Positions 23,347-35,450 are shown, counted from the first letter of the stretch. The stretch is 64,000 nt of DNA from Apostichopus japonicus (GCF_037975245.1 NC_092576.1:35802611-35866610), one strand, 5' to 3'. The notes: generated from the sequence alone by a model not told the origin. Numbers and translations: made by a program.

Positions 23347-26300
23347 ATGCTACTGTTGACATCACTGAACTGTAACGGTCTGCGCAATGTAGACAAGAGA
23401 AGTGAACTTTTCAGCTTAGTCCGCCAAAAGAAATATGATATAATAATTTTACAAGAAACCTTTTGGGACGCAAAGTGTCACGAAAACGCCAGGCAAGAAT
23501 GGGGAGGGGAAATTTTTTCATCCAACTACAAGGATAACAACCGTCGAGGAGTCACGTGCCTGATCAAGAAAGACAGTGATATTACTGTTGATCAAAGTAT
23601 TACGGACGATAACGGTCGAATCCTTCAATTAGATCTAAACGTAGACGATCACTCAATAACGCTTTTTGGAATTTACGCTCCAAACGCCACCACCGAAAGA
23701 AAATTATTTTTTATGGATTTACAAAAACGACTACGAGAAATTACGAAACCAGTGATTGTAGCAGGCGATTATAACAATATACTTAATATATACTTAGATA
23801 AATACCCTATCAAATCATATCCCGACGTTACTCGGAAATTATTGAAGGAAATCATTACAGAAAATGATATTATAGATATTTGGAGGGACAGAAACCCAAA
23901 GAAAGCTTCTTTTACCTGTATTCGTAACGCCATTGATGGGCGCACGTCATCTAGAATTGACAGGATTCTTATATCAAAGAGCTTAAAGTACAATACGACT
24001 GATTGTAAAATTAATATTTATCCCCGTTCAGATCACGACTTTGTCGATTTGACCCTAGACCTCTCACTTACTCCGAGAGGTAAAGGTTACTGGATTTTCA
24101 ATAATTCGCTACTCAAAGACGACATTTTTATCACAAAAATAGAGGAATTAATTAAACACGAGAAAGTACAACCCGACTACCACACGAACTTCCTCCAGTG
24201 GTATGACAGCCTGAAATTTAAGATTAAAGATGCATCAATTAAATATGGTAAGAAAAATCAACGAAGTCTACGACGAAGAAAGAGAAATTTAGAAAAACAA
24301 GCACACTACGAAAGACAAAAGGCCCAACGATTTAGCAACTATGACACCAGCAGGTTGGTGTCCATAGAGGAGGAACTTACTATTTTAATAACAAAGGAGA
24401 TCGAAGCCAGTGCTATTAGATCCAAAATTCAATGGTTTGAAGAGGGCGAGAAATCCACTAATTTTTTTCTCAATCTGGAGAAAAGCCGACAGAAAAAGAA
24501 AGTCATGAAAACACTCTTAACCGACACAGGCAATATTATCCAAAATCCCAAGGAAATTATTTCGGAACAAATACGTTTTTATTCAAAATTATACAAATCG
24601 GAGAAAACCGACGAAAGCTGTCTCGATCTTCTGTTAAACGAAATAACAAGAAATTTATCACCAATGGACGCAAATTTTTGCGAAAACGAAATAACCGTGG
24701 AAGAGATGAAGAACGCCTTTTTTTCCATGGAGCCAAACAAGAGTCCAGGACTGGATGGCTTGACACCGCTGTTCTTTAAAACCTTTTGGTCCGACTTTAT
24801 GGACATTTTTGAGAAACTTACTAAAGAAATATTTTATGCTAATGAATTATGTACTTCGATGAGAACAGGCGTTTTAACTCTTATTCCTAAGAAAGGAGAT
24901 TTGCGGCGTCTCACAAATTGGAGACCTATTAGTATTCTTAATACGGACTACAAAATTATAAGTAAAACACTGACAAAACGTATTTCCACTGTAGTAGGTT
25001 CTTTAATTTCTGAGGACCAGACTTGTAGTATTCCGGGTAGAGACATAACTGAAAATGTTATAATGATGCAAAATATTATTGATTATGTAAACATTAACAA
25101 CGGGAAAGGCATTGCCCTCAAAGTCGACCAGTACAAAGCTTTTGACCGTGTCGAACATAAGTACCTTTATGAAGTAATTAATAGGATGGGCTTCGGTCCC
25201 AATTTTCAGAAATGGATCAGAATTCTTTACAGTAATATTCAGAGTTGCATCAAACACAATGGTTTTATCTCCGATGTGTTTCCTATTAGTAGAGGGGTAC
25301 GTCAGGGTTGCCCAATTTCGGCAATTTTATATGTTCTTAGTGCCGAACCCTTTCATGAGGCTATTGTTAATAATTCCCAGATCACTGGTATCAATTTTTG
25401 TGACGTTGAAGCAAAGATGTTTCAACATGCCGACGATACTACTTTCTTCGTTTCTAACATTGCCAGTATTTTTTCTATTCTAAATGTCATCAAAATTTAC
25501 GAAAGAGCCTCCGGGTCAAAGTGCAATATGGACAAAACTGAACTGCTCGTAATTGGTAAAAGCCACATAGATGTGCACGATTTCAAATTTCCTATAAGGG
25601 AAGACTACATTACCATACTAGGAGTAGACATAGGTAATAATCGGGAAAAAGCTGAAATTGAAAATTGGGAGCAAAGAGTTAAGGTTTGCCAAGTCCTCCT
25701 GAATCGGTGGAAAGGACGGAATCTGTCTTTTAAAGGCAAATCTTGCATCATTAATTCACTGGTAATTTCTCGCTTGGTTTATCTAGCAACTGTTTCCCCC
25801 ATTCCCGAATGGGTTATAACAGCCCTGCGGCGGAGTGTTACCGATTTTATCTGGAATGGCAAGAAGCCATCTATTCAGTATACAACTCTACTTTTACCAT
25901 GTAACAAAGGGGGCCTTAATCTGAGTGATATTGGAGTTACTCGTGATGCATTAAGAATCAAGTATATCAGTAAGATTTTAAGTAAAAATATTAATTTGAA
26001 ATTGAATAAGTTAATTATGTATTTTCTTAATCATTACGAAAACATGCAGCTAGGACTAAGTATTTTCCAAATCGTTCCCGACGACAAATCTATTCGACTG
26101 CTCAGCCCATTTTATCGTGAAATGTTGTTAGCGTGGAAAAGGCTAAGTAGAGGTCAAGTAAGACCTCCACAAACAAGAGAAGAGATTCTCCACCAGCCAA
26201 TTTTTCACAATCCTTTCATTCGTAATAGCAAAGATTCCACTCTTTTCAATAGTCATTTTATTGATGGTGGAATTATCAGGGTTAGTGACCTCATGTATGA

Positions 26301-27204
26301 GATAATCCCTTCTCGCTTACCAGCTGAGGCGGTTCATGATTGCATTCATACAACTAATCCAAATAACCCCCTCTCAATAGAAGAAGTTCGGGAGTACATT
26401 GAAATAATTTCTAAGGCAATCCCCGAAGAATGGATGACAGAAATCTATTCTTCAGATATAATTGTTTCTTGTCAGTTAGACATTGATATCGTGGTCACAT
26501 TCACGAGTGGTTCTAAGGTTATAGACCCTTCTAAGCTTACGTGCAAACAGACGACTAGTCTGTTACGTAACAGTGCTGGCAAACCCCCTAAAGGAGAAAA
26601 CCATTGGAATAACCAGTTTAGAGGTATCGACTTTGATAATCGCTGGAAAAACATCTATAGGAATCCGAAGTGTTTTCACGATGCTGATATCGACTTTAAA
26701 ATTATGCACAATATTCTCTATACGAGCGATAAACTCTGCAAGTTTAACATTGTTGATACTCCAGATTGTACGTTTTGTGGTAAATCTATTGAAACGGTCA
26801 TCCATCTATTCATTGACTGCCCACTTATTTTCCCGTTGTGGAATACCGTGATAAAGAAACTTAACTGTATTTATAACATTGACGACGTCAATCAATGGAG
26901 AGCCTCTACTCTTCTCGGACTGGGGCTTAGCAATAAACGCAGGGAAGGAATTCTTTGCGACTTTCTGCTAAATACTTATAAGCGTACAATCTGGAAAAGC
27001 CGAGCCATATGTCTTAACAATAATTACCATATTAATATCGAACGTTTCTTTCATAACAGTGTAAAGAAAAAAATATACCTCCTTTATAATGTGTATAACA
27101 GAAACAATAAAATTGAAACCTTTTTCGATCTATTTGCTCAAAGTGAAGTGGTGCTCTCTAAAAGCAACTTCACGACCTATACGTACAATTTCGACAGATG
27201 TTAG
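23347..27204 (+). CDS. LINE ORF2: AP-like endonuclease and reverse transcriptase, Tx1-like
   Basis: 1,285 aa from the first ATG; the frame opens 18 bp earlier without one. It nicks target DNA and reverse-transcribes the element RNA onto the nick. Residues 1-235 are an apurinic-type endonuclease with NCNG (N8), QET (E37), AGDYNN (D141), SRIDRI and SDH (about 228-230), all catalytic motifs present. The reverse transcriptase spans about 490-770, with LIPKKGD and NWRPISILNTDYK, motif A KVDQYKAFDRV (about 592), GVRQGCPIS, and HADD at about 694-697 as the YxDD equivalent. A C-terminal Cys/His element CTFCGKSIETVIHLFIDC (C-x2-C-x8-H-x4-C, from residue 1141) matches the zf-RVT region common in L1-group proteins. 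Length and layout are full for the family. No stop or frameshift was seen, so the protein may be functional. Confidence 0.95.
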   Translation: MLLLTSLNCNGLRNVDKRSELFSLVRQKKYDIIILQETFWDAKCHENARQEWGGEIFSSNYKDNNRRGVTCLIKKDSDITVDQSITDDNGRILQLDLNVDDHSITLFGIYAPNATTERKLFFMDLQKRLREITKPVIVAGDYNNILNIYLDKYPIKSYPDVTRKLLKEIITENDIIDIWRDRNPKKASFTCIRNAIDGRTSSRIDRILISKSLKYNTTDCKINIYPRSDHDFVDLTLDLSLTPRGKGYWIFNNSLLKDDIFITKIEELIKHEKVQPDYHTNFLQWYDSLKFKIKDASIKYGKKNQRSLRRRKRNLEKQAHYERQKAQRFSNYDTSRLVSIEEELTILITKEIEASAIRSKIQWFEEGEKSTNFFLNLEKSRQKKKVMKTLLTDTGNIIQNPKEIISEQIRFYSKLYKSEKTDESCLDLLLNEITRNLSPMDANFCENEITVEEMKNAFFSMEPNKSPGLDGLTPLFFKTFWSDFMDIFEKLTKEIFYANELCTSMRTGVLTLIPKKGDLRRLTNWRPISILNTDYKIISKTLTKRISTVVGSLISEDQTCSIPGRDITENVIMMQNIIDYVNINNGKGIALKVDQYKAFDRVEHKYLYEVINRMGFGPNFQKWIRILYSNIQSCIKHNGFISDVFPISRGVRQGCPISAILYVLSAEPFHEAIVNNSQITGINFCDVEAKMFQHADDTTFFVSNIASIFSILNVIKIYERASGSKCNMDKTELLVIGKSHIDVHDFKFPIREDYITILGVDIGNNREKAEIENWEQRVKVCQVLLNRWKGRNLSFKGKSCIINSLVISRLVYLATVSPIPEWVITALRRSVTDFIWNGKKPSIQYTTLLLPCNKGGLNLSDIGVTRDALRIKYISKILSKNINLKLNKLIMYFLNHYENMQLGLSIFQIVPDDKSIRLLSPFYREMLLAWKRLSRGQVRPPQTREEILHQPIFHNPFIRNSKDSTLFNSHFIDGGIIRVSDLMYEIIPSRLPAEAVHDCIHTTNPNNPLSIEEVREYIEIISKAIPEEWMTEIYSSDIIVSCQLDIDIVVTFTSGSKVIDPSKLTCKQTTSLLRNSAGKPPKGENHWNNQFRGIDFDNRWKNIYRNPKCFHDADIDFKIMHNILYTSDKLCKFNIVDTPDCTFCGKSIETVIHLFIDCPLIFPLWNTVIKKLNCIYNIDDVNQWRASTLLGLGLSNKRREGILCDFLLNTYKRTIWKSRAICLNNNYHINIERFFHNSVKKKIYLLYNVYNRNNKIETFFDLFAQSEVVLSKSNFTTYTYNFDRC

Positions 27205-27558
27205 TGTCCATTTAGTTAGATTTTATTGGAAATAGTTTTTTACTCTGCCTTAATGTTTCAAGGTAATTGCGTTCTTTATCTCCTAATTTATTCATTTTAT
27301 CACATTCTCATCTTCTACATAAGTTCACTGGGACCTAAAGCAAAGTTGTAAAGGACGTAAAACACGTCTCGGAAACTCAGTAACCGTATTTACAGAATTC
27401 AATTTTGAAGTGTCGCTTAAAAAGCAACATTTGCGAGTTATTACAATTAATTTTTTATTATTTTCACATTTTCTGTAAAATTTCATTATATGTAGTGTTT
27501 TGAGATGGGTGAGCCAGTGGGCTCGCCTACCAATAAAAGAGAAAAAAAAAAAAAAAAA
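27205..27558 (+). other. LINE 3' untranslated region and poly(A) tail
   Basis: AT-rich 3' region ending in a stem-loop, the polyadenylation signal AATAAA (27,532-27,537) and 17 A residues. The A-run directly abuts the second target-site copy. Confidence 0.85.
27508..27527 (+). other. 3' stem-loop of the LINE
   Basis: GGTGAGCC and GGCTCGCC pair over 8 bp (one G-U) around the loop AGTG, five bases before AATAAA. In some LINEs a terminal stem-loop is the element used by the reverse transcriptase to recognise its own RNA. That role here is inferred from position. Confidence 0.6.
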
Positions 27559-27570
27559 TTGGCGCACTCT
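27559..27570 (+). repeat. Target-site duplication, right copy (TTGGCGCACTCT)
   Basis: Identical to 21,973-21,984. The satellite monomer continues with ACGAGCTG directly after it. Confidence 0.93.
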
Positions 27571-30529
27571 ACGAGCTGTTGAGCGAGGCTCTCTTTTGCA
27601 TCGATGGTTCGAACCCCGGTGGTGACGTCTTTTGCCGATCTTTTACAGCGGGTTCCTACATGGGGAGCTGTAAGTATTAGTTAATCGGCCTAATATCTCA
27701 GTCCATATAGTGGCGCGATGGCTTGGCGCAATGTACGAGCTGATGAGCGAGACTCTCTTTTGCATCGATGGTTCGAACCCCGGTGGTGACGTCTTTTGCC
27801 GATCTTTTACAGCGGGTGCCTACATGGGAGCTGTAAGTATTAGTTAATCGGCCTTATATCTCAGTCCATACAGTGGCGCGATGGCTTGGCGCACTGTACG
27901 AGCTGATGAGCGAGACTCTCTTTTGCATCGGTGGTTCGAACCCCGGTGGTGACGTCTTTTGCCGATCTTTTACAGCGGGTGCCTACATTGGGAGATGTAA
28001 GTATTAGTTAATCGGCATAATATATCAGTCCATACAGTGGCGCGATTGCTTGGCGCACTGTACGAGCTGATGAGCGAGACTCTCTTTTGCATCGGTGGTT
28101 CGAACCCCGGTGGTGACGTCTTTTGCCGATCTTTTACAGCGGGTGCCTACATGGGGAGCTGTAAGTATTAGTTAATCGGCCTAATATCTCAGTCCATATA
28201 GTGGCGCGAAGGCTTGGCGCACTGTACGAGCTGATGAGCGAGAGTCTCTTTTGCATCGGTGGTTCGAACCCCCGTGGTGACGTCTTTTGCCGATCTTTTA
28301 CAGCGGGTGCCTACATGGGGAGCTGTAAGTATTAGTTAATCGGCCTAATATCTCAGTCCATATAGTGGCGCGATGGCTTGGCGCACTCTACGAGCTGATG
28401 AGCGAGACTCTCTTTTGCATCGATGGTTCGAACCCCGGTGGTGACGTCTTTTGCCGATCTTTTACAGCGGGTGCCTACATTGGGAGCTTTAGTATTAGTT
28501 AATCGGCCTTATATCTCAGTCCATACAGTGGCGCGATGGCTTGGCGCACTGTACGAGCTGATGAGCGAGACTCTCTTTTGCATCGGTGGTTTCGAGCCCC
28601 GGTGGTGACGTCTTTTGCCGATCTTTTACAGCGGGTGCCTACATGGGGAGCTGTAAGTATTAGTTAATCGGCCTAATATCTCAGTCCATACAGTGCCGCG
28701 ATGGCTTGGCGCACTCTACGAGCTGATGAGCGAGACTCTCTTTTGCAGCGGTGGTTCGAACCCCGGTGGTGACGTCTTTTGCCGATCTTTTACAGCGGGT
28801 GCCTACATGGGGAGCTGTAAGTATTAGTTAATCGGCCTAATATCTCAGTCCATACAGTGGCGCGATGGCTTGGCGCACTCTACGAGCTGATGAGCGAGAC
28901 TCTCTTTTGCATCGGTGGTTCGAACCCCGGTGGTGACGTCTTTTGCCGATCTTTTACAGCGGGTGCCTACATGGGAGCTGTAAGTATTAGTTAATCGGCC
29001 TTATATCTCAGTCCATACAGTGGCGCGATGGCTTGGCGCACTGTACGAGCTGATGAGCGAGACTCTCTTTTGCATCGGTGGTTTCGAGCCCCGGTGGTGA
29101 CGTCTTTCGCCGATCTTTTACAGCGGGTGCCTACATGGGGAGCTGTAAGTATTAGGTAATCGGCCTAATATCTCAGTCCATACAGTGGCGCGATGGCTTG
29201 GCGCACTGTACGAGCTGATGAGCGAGACTCTCTTTTGCATCGGTGGTTCGAACCCCGGTGGTGACGTCTTTTGCCGATCTTTTACAGCGGGTGCCTACAT
29301 GGGGAGCTGTAAGTATTAGTTAATCGGCCTAATATCTCAGTCCATACAGTGGCGCGATGGCTTGGCGCACTCTAGGAGCTGATGAGCGAGACTCTCTTTT
29401 GCATCGGTGGTTCGAACCCCCGTGGTGACGGCTTTTGCCGATCTTTTACAGCGGGTGCCTACATGGGGAGCTGTAAGTATTAGTTAATCGGCCTAATATC
29501 TCAGTCCATACAGTGGCGCGAAGGCTTGGCGCACTGTACGAGCTGATGAGCGAGACTCTCTTTTGAATCGGTGGTTCGAACCCCCGTGGTGACGTCTTTT
29601 GCCGATCTGTTACAGCGGGTGCCTACATGGGGAGCTGTAAGTATTAGTTAATCGGCCTAATATCTCAGTCCAGACAGTGGCGCGATGGCTTGGCGCACTC
29701 TACGAGCTGATGAGCGAGACTCTCTTTTGCATCGGTGGTTCGAACCCCGGTGGTGACGTCTTTTGCCGATCTTTTACAGCGGGTGCCTACATGGGGAGCT
29801 GTAAGTATTAGTTAATCGGCCTAATATCTCAGTCCATACAGTGGCGCGATGGCTTGGCGCACTCTACGAGCTGATGAGCGAGACTCTCTTTTGCATCGGT
29901 GGTTCGAACCCCGGTGGTGACGTCTTTTGCCGATCTTTTACAGCGGGTGCCTACATGGGGAGCTGTAAGTATTAGTTAATCGGCGTAATATCTCAGTCCA
30001 TACAGTGTCGTGAAGGCTTGGCGCACTCTACGAGCTGATGAGCGAGACTCTCTTTTGCATCGGTGGTTCGAACCCCGGTGGTGACGTCTTTTGCCGATCT
30101 TTTACAGCGGGTGCCTACATGGGGAGCTGTAGGTATTAGTTAATCGGCCTAATATCTCAGTCCATACAGTGGCGCGATGGCTTGGCGCACTCTACGAGCT
30201 GATGAGCGAGACTCTCTTTTGCATCGGTGGCGCGATGGCTTGGCGCACTGTACGAGCTGTTGAGCGAGACTCTCTTTTAAATCGATGGTTCGAACCCCGG
30301 TGGTGACGTCTTTTGCCGATCTTTTACAGCGGGTGCCTACATTGGGAGCTATAAGTATTAGTTAATCGGCCTAATATCTCAGTCCATACAGTGGCGCAAT
30401 GGCTTGGCGCACTGTACGAGCTGATGAGCGAGACTCTCTTTTGCATCGGTGGTTCGAACCTCGGTGGTGACGTCTTTTGCCGATCTTTTACAGCGGGTGC
30501 CTACATGGGGAGCTGTAAGTATTAGTTAA

Positions 30530-31841
30530 TCGGCCTAATATCTCAGTCCATACAGTGGCGCGATGGCTTGGCGCACTCTACGAACTGATGAGCGAGACTC
30601 TCTTTTGCATCGGTGGTTCGAACCCCGGTGGTGACGTCTTTTGCCGATCTTTTACAGCGGGTGCCTACATGGGGAGCTGTAAGTATTAGTTAATCGGCCT
30701 AATATCTCAGTCCATACAGTGGCGCGATGGCTTGGCGCAATGTACGAGCTGATGAGCGAGACTCTCTTTTAAATCGATGATTCGAACCCCGGTGGTGACG
30801 TCTTTTACCGATCTTTTACAGCGGGTGCCTACATGGGGAGCTGTAAGTATTAGTTAATCGGCCTAATATCTCAGTCCATACAGTGGCGCGATGGCTTGGC
30901 GCACTCTACGAGCTGATGAGCGAGACTCTCTTTTGCATCGGTGGTTCGAACCCCGGTGGTGACGTCTTTTGCCGATCTTTTACAGCGGGTGCCTACATGG
31001 GGAGCTGTAAGTATTAGTTAATCGGCCTAATATCTCAGTCCATACAGTTGCGCGAAGGCTGGGCGCACTGTACGAGCTGATGAGCGAGACTCTCTTTTGC
31101 ATCGGTGGTTCGAACCCCGGTGGTGACGTCTTTTGCCGATCTTTTACAGCGGATGCCTACATGGGGAGCTGTAAGTATTAGTTAATCGGCCTAATATCTC
31201 AGTCCATACAGTGGCGCGATGGCTTGGCGCACTGTACGAGCTGTTGAGCGAGACTCTCTTTTAAATCGATGGTTCGAACCCCGGTGGTGACGTCTTTTGC
31301 CGATCTTTTACAGCGGGTGCCTACATGGGGAGCTATAAGTATTAGTTAATCGGCCTAATATCTCAGTCCATACAGTGGCGCAATGGCTTGGCGCACTCTA
31401 CGAGCTGATGAGCGAGACTCTCTTTTGCATCGGTGGTTCGAACCCCGGTGGTGACGTCTTTTGCCGATCTTTTACAGCGGGTGCCTACATGGGGAGCTGT
31501 AAGTATTACTTAATCGGCGTAATATCTCAGTCCATACAGTGTCGTGAAGGCTTGGCGCACTGAACGAGCTGATGAGCGAGACTCTCTTTTGCATCGGTGG
31601 TTCGAACCACGGTGGTGACGTCTTTTGCCGATCTTTTACGGCGGGTGCCTACATGGGGAGCTGTAAGTATTAGTTAATCGGCCTAATATCTCAGTCCATA
31701 CAGTGGCGCGATGGCTTGGCGCACTCTACGAGCTGATGAGCGAGACTCTCTTTTGCATCGGTGGTTCGAACCCCGGTGGTGACGTCTTTTGCCGATCTTT
31801 TACAGCGGGTGCCTACATGGGGAGCTGTAAGTATTAGTTAA
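30530..31841 (+). repeat. 1,312-bp higher-order repeat (8 monomers), copy 1
   Basis: Diagnostic variants recur exactly 1,312 bp (8 x 164) later: CTACGAACTG, AAATCGATGA (30,771 and 32,083), AGTTGCGCGAAGGCTGGG (TTG at 31,048 and 32,360) and GTCGTGAAGG (31,541 and 32,853). The boundaries are approximate because flanking monomers are similar. Confidence 0.85.
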
Positions 31842-33153
31842 TCGGCCTAATATCTCAGTCCATACAGTGGCGCGATGGCTTGGCGCACTCTACGAACTGA
31901 TGAGCGAGACTCTCTTTTGCATCGGTGGTTCGAACCCCGGTGGTGACGTCTTTTGCCGATCTTTTACAGCGGGTGCCTACATGGGGAGCTGTAAGTATTA
32001 GTTAATCGGCCTAATATCTCAGTCCATACAGTGGCGCGATGGCTTGGCGCAATGTACGAGCTGATGAGCGAGACTCTCTTTTAAATCGATGATTCGAACC
32101 CCGGTGGTGACGTCTTTTACCGATCTTTTACAGCGGGTGCCTACATGGGGAGCTGTAAGTATTAGTTAATCGGCCTAATATCTCAGTCCATACAGTGGCG
32201 CGATGGCTTGGCGCACTCTACGAGCTGATGAGCGAGACTCTCTTTTGCATCGGTGGTTCGAACCCCGGTGGTGACGTCTTTTGCCGATCTTTTACAGCGG
32301 GTGCCTACATGGGGAGCTGTAAGTATTAGTTAATCGGCCTAATATCTCAGTCCATACAGTTGCGCGAAGGCTGGGCGCACTGTACGAGCTGATGAGCGAG
32401 ACTCTCTTTTGCATCGGTGGTTCGAACCCCGGTGGTGACGTCTTTTGCCGATCTTTTACAGCGGATGCCTACATGGGGAGCTGTAAGTATTAGTTAATCG
32501 GCCTAATATCTCAGTCCATACAGTGGCGCGATGGCTTGGCGCACTGTACGAGCTGTTGAGCGAGACTCTCTTTTAAATCGATGGTTCGAACCCCGGTGGT
32601 GACGTCTTTTGCCGATCTTTTACAGCGGGTGCCTACATGGGGAGCTATAAGTATTAGTTAATCGGCCTAATATCTCAGTCCATACAGTGGCGCAATGGCT
32701 TGGCGCACTCTACGAGCTGATGAGCGAGACTCTCTTTTGCATCGGTGGTTCGAACCCCGGTGGTGACGTCTTTTGCCGATCTTTTACAGCGGGTGCCTAC
32801 ATGGGGAGCTGTAAGTATTAGTTAATCGGCGTAATATCTCAGTCCATACAGTGTCGTGAAGGCTTGGCGCACTGAACGAGCTGATGAGCGAGACTCTCTT
32901 TTGCATCGGTGGTTCGAACCACGGTGGTGACGTCTTTTGCCGATCTTTTACGGCGGGTGCCTACATGGGGAGCTGTAAGTATTAGTTAATCGGCCTAATA
33001 TCTCAGTCCATACAGTGGCGCGATGGCTTGGCGCACTCTACGAGCTGATGAGCGAGACTCTCTTTTGCATCGGTGGTTCGAACCCCGGTGGTGACGTCTT
33101 TTGCCGATCTTTTACAGCGGGTGCCTACATGGGGAGCTGTAAGTATTAGTTAA
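31842..33153 (+). repeat. 1,312-bp higher-order repeat (8 monomers), copy 2
   Basis: Second copy of the 8-monomer unit. Identity with copy 1 ends near 33,195, where CTACGAGCTG replaces CTACGAACTG. A partial related unit follows from 33,837. Confidence 0.85.
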
Positions 33154-35400
33154 TCGGCCTAATATCTCAGTCCATACAGTGGCGCGATGGCTTGGCGCAC
33201 TCTACGAGCTGATGAGCGAGACTCTCTTTTGCATCGGTGGTTCGAACCCCGGTGGTGACGTCTTTTGCCGATCCTTTACAGCGGGTGCCTACATGGGGAG
33301 CTGTAAGTATTAGTTAATCGGCCTAATATCTCAGTCCATACAGTGGCGCGATGGCTTGGCGCAATGTACGAGCTGATGAGCGAGACTCTCTTTTGCATCG
33401 GTGGTTCGAACCACGGTGGTGACGTCTTTTGCCGATCTTTTACAGCGGGTGCCTACATGGGGAGCTGTAAGTATTAGTTAAACGGCCTAATATCTCAGTC
33501 CATACAGTGGCGCGATGGCTTGGCTCAATGTACGAGCTGATGAGCGAGACTCTCTTTTGCATCGGTGGTTCGAACCCCGGTGGTGACGTCTTTTGCCGAT
33601 CTTTTACAGCGGGTGCCTACATGGGGAGCTGTAAGTATTAGTTAATCGGCCTAATATCTCAGTCCATACAGTGGCGCGATGGCTTGGCGCACTCTACGAG
33701 CTGATGAGCGAGACTCTCTTTTGCATCGGTGGTTCGAACCCCGGTGGTGACGTCTTTTGCCGATCTTTTACAGCGGGTGCCTACATGGGGAGCTGTAAGT
33801 ATTAGTTAATCGGCCTAATATCTCAGTCCATACAGTGTCGTGAAGGCTTGGCGCACTGAACGAGCTGATGAGCGAGACTCTCTTTTGCATCGGTGGTTCG
33901 AACCCCGGTGGTGACGTCTTTTGCCGATCTTTTACGGCGGGTGCCTACATGGGGAGCTGTAAGTATTAGTTAATCGGCCTAATATCTCAGTCCATACAGT
34001 GGCGCGATGGCTTGGCGCACTCTACGAGCTGATGAGCGAGACTCTCTTTTGCATCGGTGGTTCGAACCCCGGTGGTGACGTCTTTTGCCGATCTTTTACA
34101 GCGGGTGCCTACATGGGGAGCTGTAAGTATTAGTTAATCGGCCTAATATCTCAGTCCATACAGTGGCGCGATGGCTTGGCGCACTCTACGAGCTGATGAG
34201 CGAGACTCTCTTTTGCATCGGTGGTTCGAACCCCGGTGGTGACGTCTTTTGCCGATCTTTTACAGCGGGTGCCTACATGGGGAGCTGTAAGTATTAGTTA
34301 ATCGGCCTAATATCTCAGTCCATACAGTGGCGCGATGGCTTGGCGCAATGTACGAGCTGATGAGCGAGACTCTCTTTTGCATCGGTGGTTCGAACCCCGG
34401 TGGTGACGTCTTTTGCCGATCTTTTACAGCGGGTGCCTACATGGGGAGCTGTAAGTATTAGTTAAACGGCCTAATATCTCAGTCCATACAGTGGCGCGAT
34501 GGCTTGGCTCAATGTACGAGCTGATGAGCGAGACTCTCTTTTGCATCGGTGGTTCGAACCCCGGTGGTGACGTCTTTTGCCGATCTTTTACAGCGGATGC
34601 CTACATGGGGAGCTGTAAGTATTAGTTAATCGGCCTAATATCTCAGTCCATACAGTGGCGCGATGGCTTGGCGCACTCTACGAGCTGATGAGCGAGACTC
34701 TCTTTTGCATCGGTGGTTCGAACCCCGGTGGTGACGTCTTTTGCCGATCTTTTACAGCGGGTGCCTACATGGGGAGCTGTTAGTATTAGTTAATCGGCCT
34801 AATATCTCAGTCCATACAGTTGCGCGAAGGCTTGGCGCACTGTACGAGCTGATGAGCGAGACTCTCTTTTGCATCGGTGGTTCGAACCCCGGTGGTGACG
34901 TCTTTTGCCGATCTTTTACAGCGGATGCCTACATGGGGAGCTGTAAGTATTAGTTAATCGGCCTAATATCTCAGTCCATACAGTGGCGCGATGGCTTGGC
35001 GCACTGTACGAGCTGTTGAGCGAGACTCTCTTTTGCATCGGTGGTTCGAACCCCGGTGGTGACGTCTTTTGCCGATCTTTTACAGCGGGTGCCTACATTG
35101 GGAGCTATAAGTATTAGTTAATCGGCCTAATATCTCAGTCCATACAGTGGCGCAATGGCTTGGCGCACTCTACGAGCTGATGAGCGATACTCTCTTTTGC
35201 ATCGGTGGTTCGAACCTCGGTGCTGACGTCTTTTGCCGATCTTTTACAGCGGGTGCCTACATGGGGAGCTGTAAGTATTAGTTAATCGGCCTAATATCTC
35301 AGTCCAGACAGTGGCGCGATGGCTTGGCGCATTGTACGAGCTGATTAGCGAGACTCTCTTTGCATCGGTGGTTCGAACCCCGGTGGTGACGTCTTTTGCC

Positions 35401-35450
35401 GATCTTTTACAGCGGGTCTTTTACAGCGGGATCTTTTACATGGAGAGCTG
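35401..35450 (+). repeat. Intra-monomer triplication of CTTTTACAGCGGG
   Basis: The segment around the second T4 run is repeated in tandem (GATCTTTTACAGCGGG, TCTTTTACAGCGGG, ATCTTTTACATGG). The same unusual monomer is present at 37,653-37,702, which confirms that both lie within one duplicated block. Confidence 0.85.

Larger units (their letters stand above)
21985..27558 (+). mobile_element. Full-length Tx1-like (L1-group) LINE retrotransposon
   Basis: A 5.57-kb non-LTR element inserted in the satellite. It has a short 5' region, ORF1 with three zinc knuckles (22,242-23,222), a 124-bp gap, ORF2 with endonuclease and reverse transcriptase (23,347-27,204), a 354-bp 3' region with a stem-loop and AATAAA, and a 17-A tail (27,542-27,558). 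Both ORFs are uninterrupted and the 12-bp target-site duplication is perfect, so the insertion is young and could still be active. The RT motifs LIPKKGDLRRLTNWRPIS and TCSIPGRD are typical of the Tx1 branch, some members of which insert at specific sites. The family call rests on motif recognition, not a tree. Confidence 0.93.

Noticed and set aside
344-34953. Small proteins of 60-79 aa (ARWLGALYELMSETLFC type and the minus-strand QKRVSLISSYSAPSH type) within the satellite
   Set aside because: 164 is not a multiple of 3, so frames cannot continue from monomer to monomer. These are chance openings in variant monomers and many use non-ATG starts.
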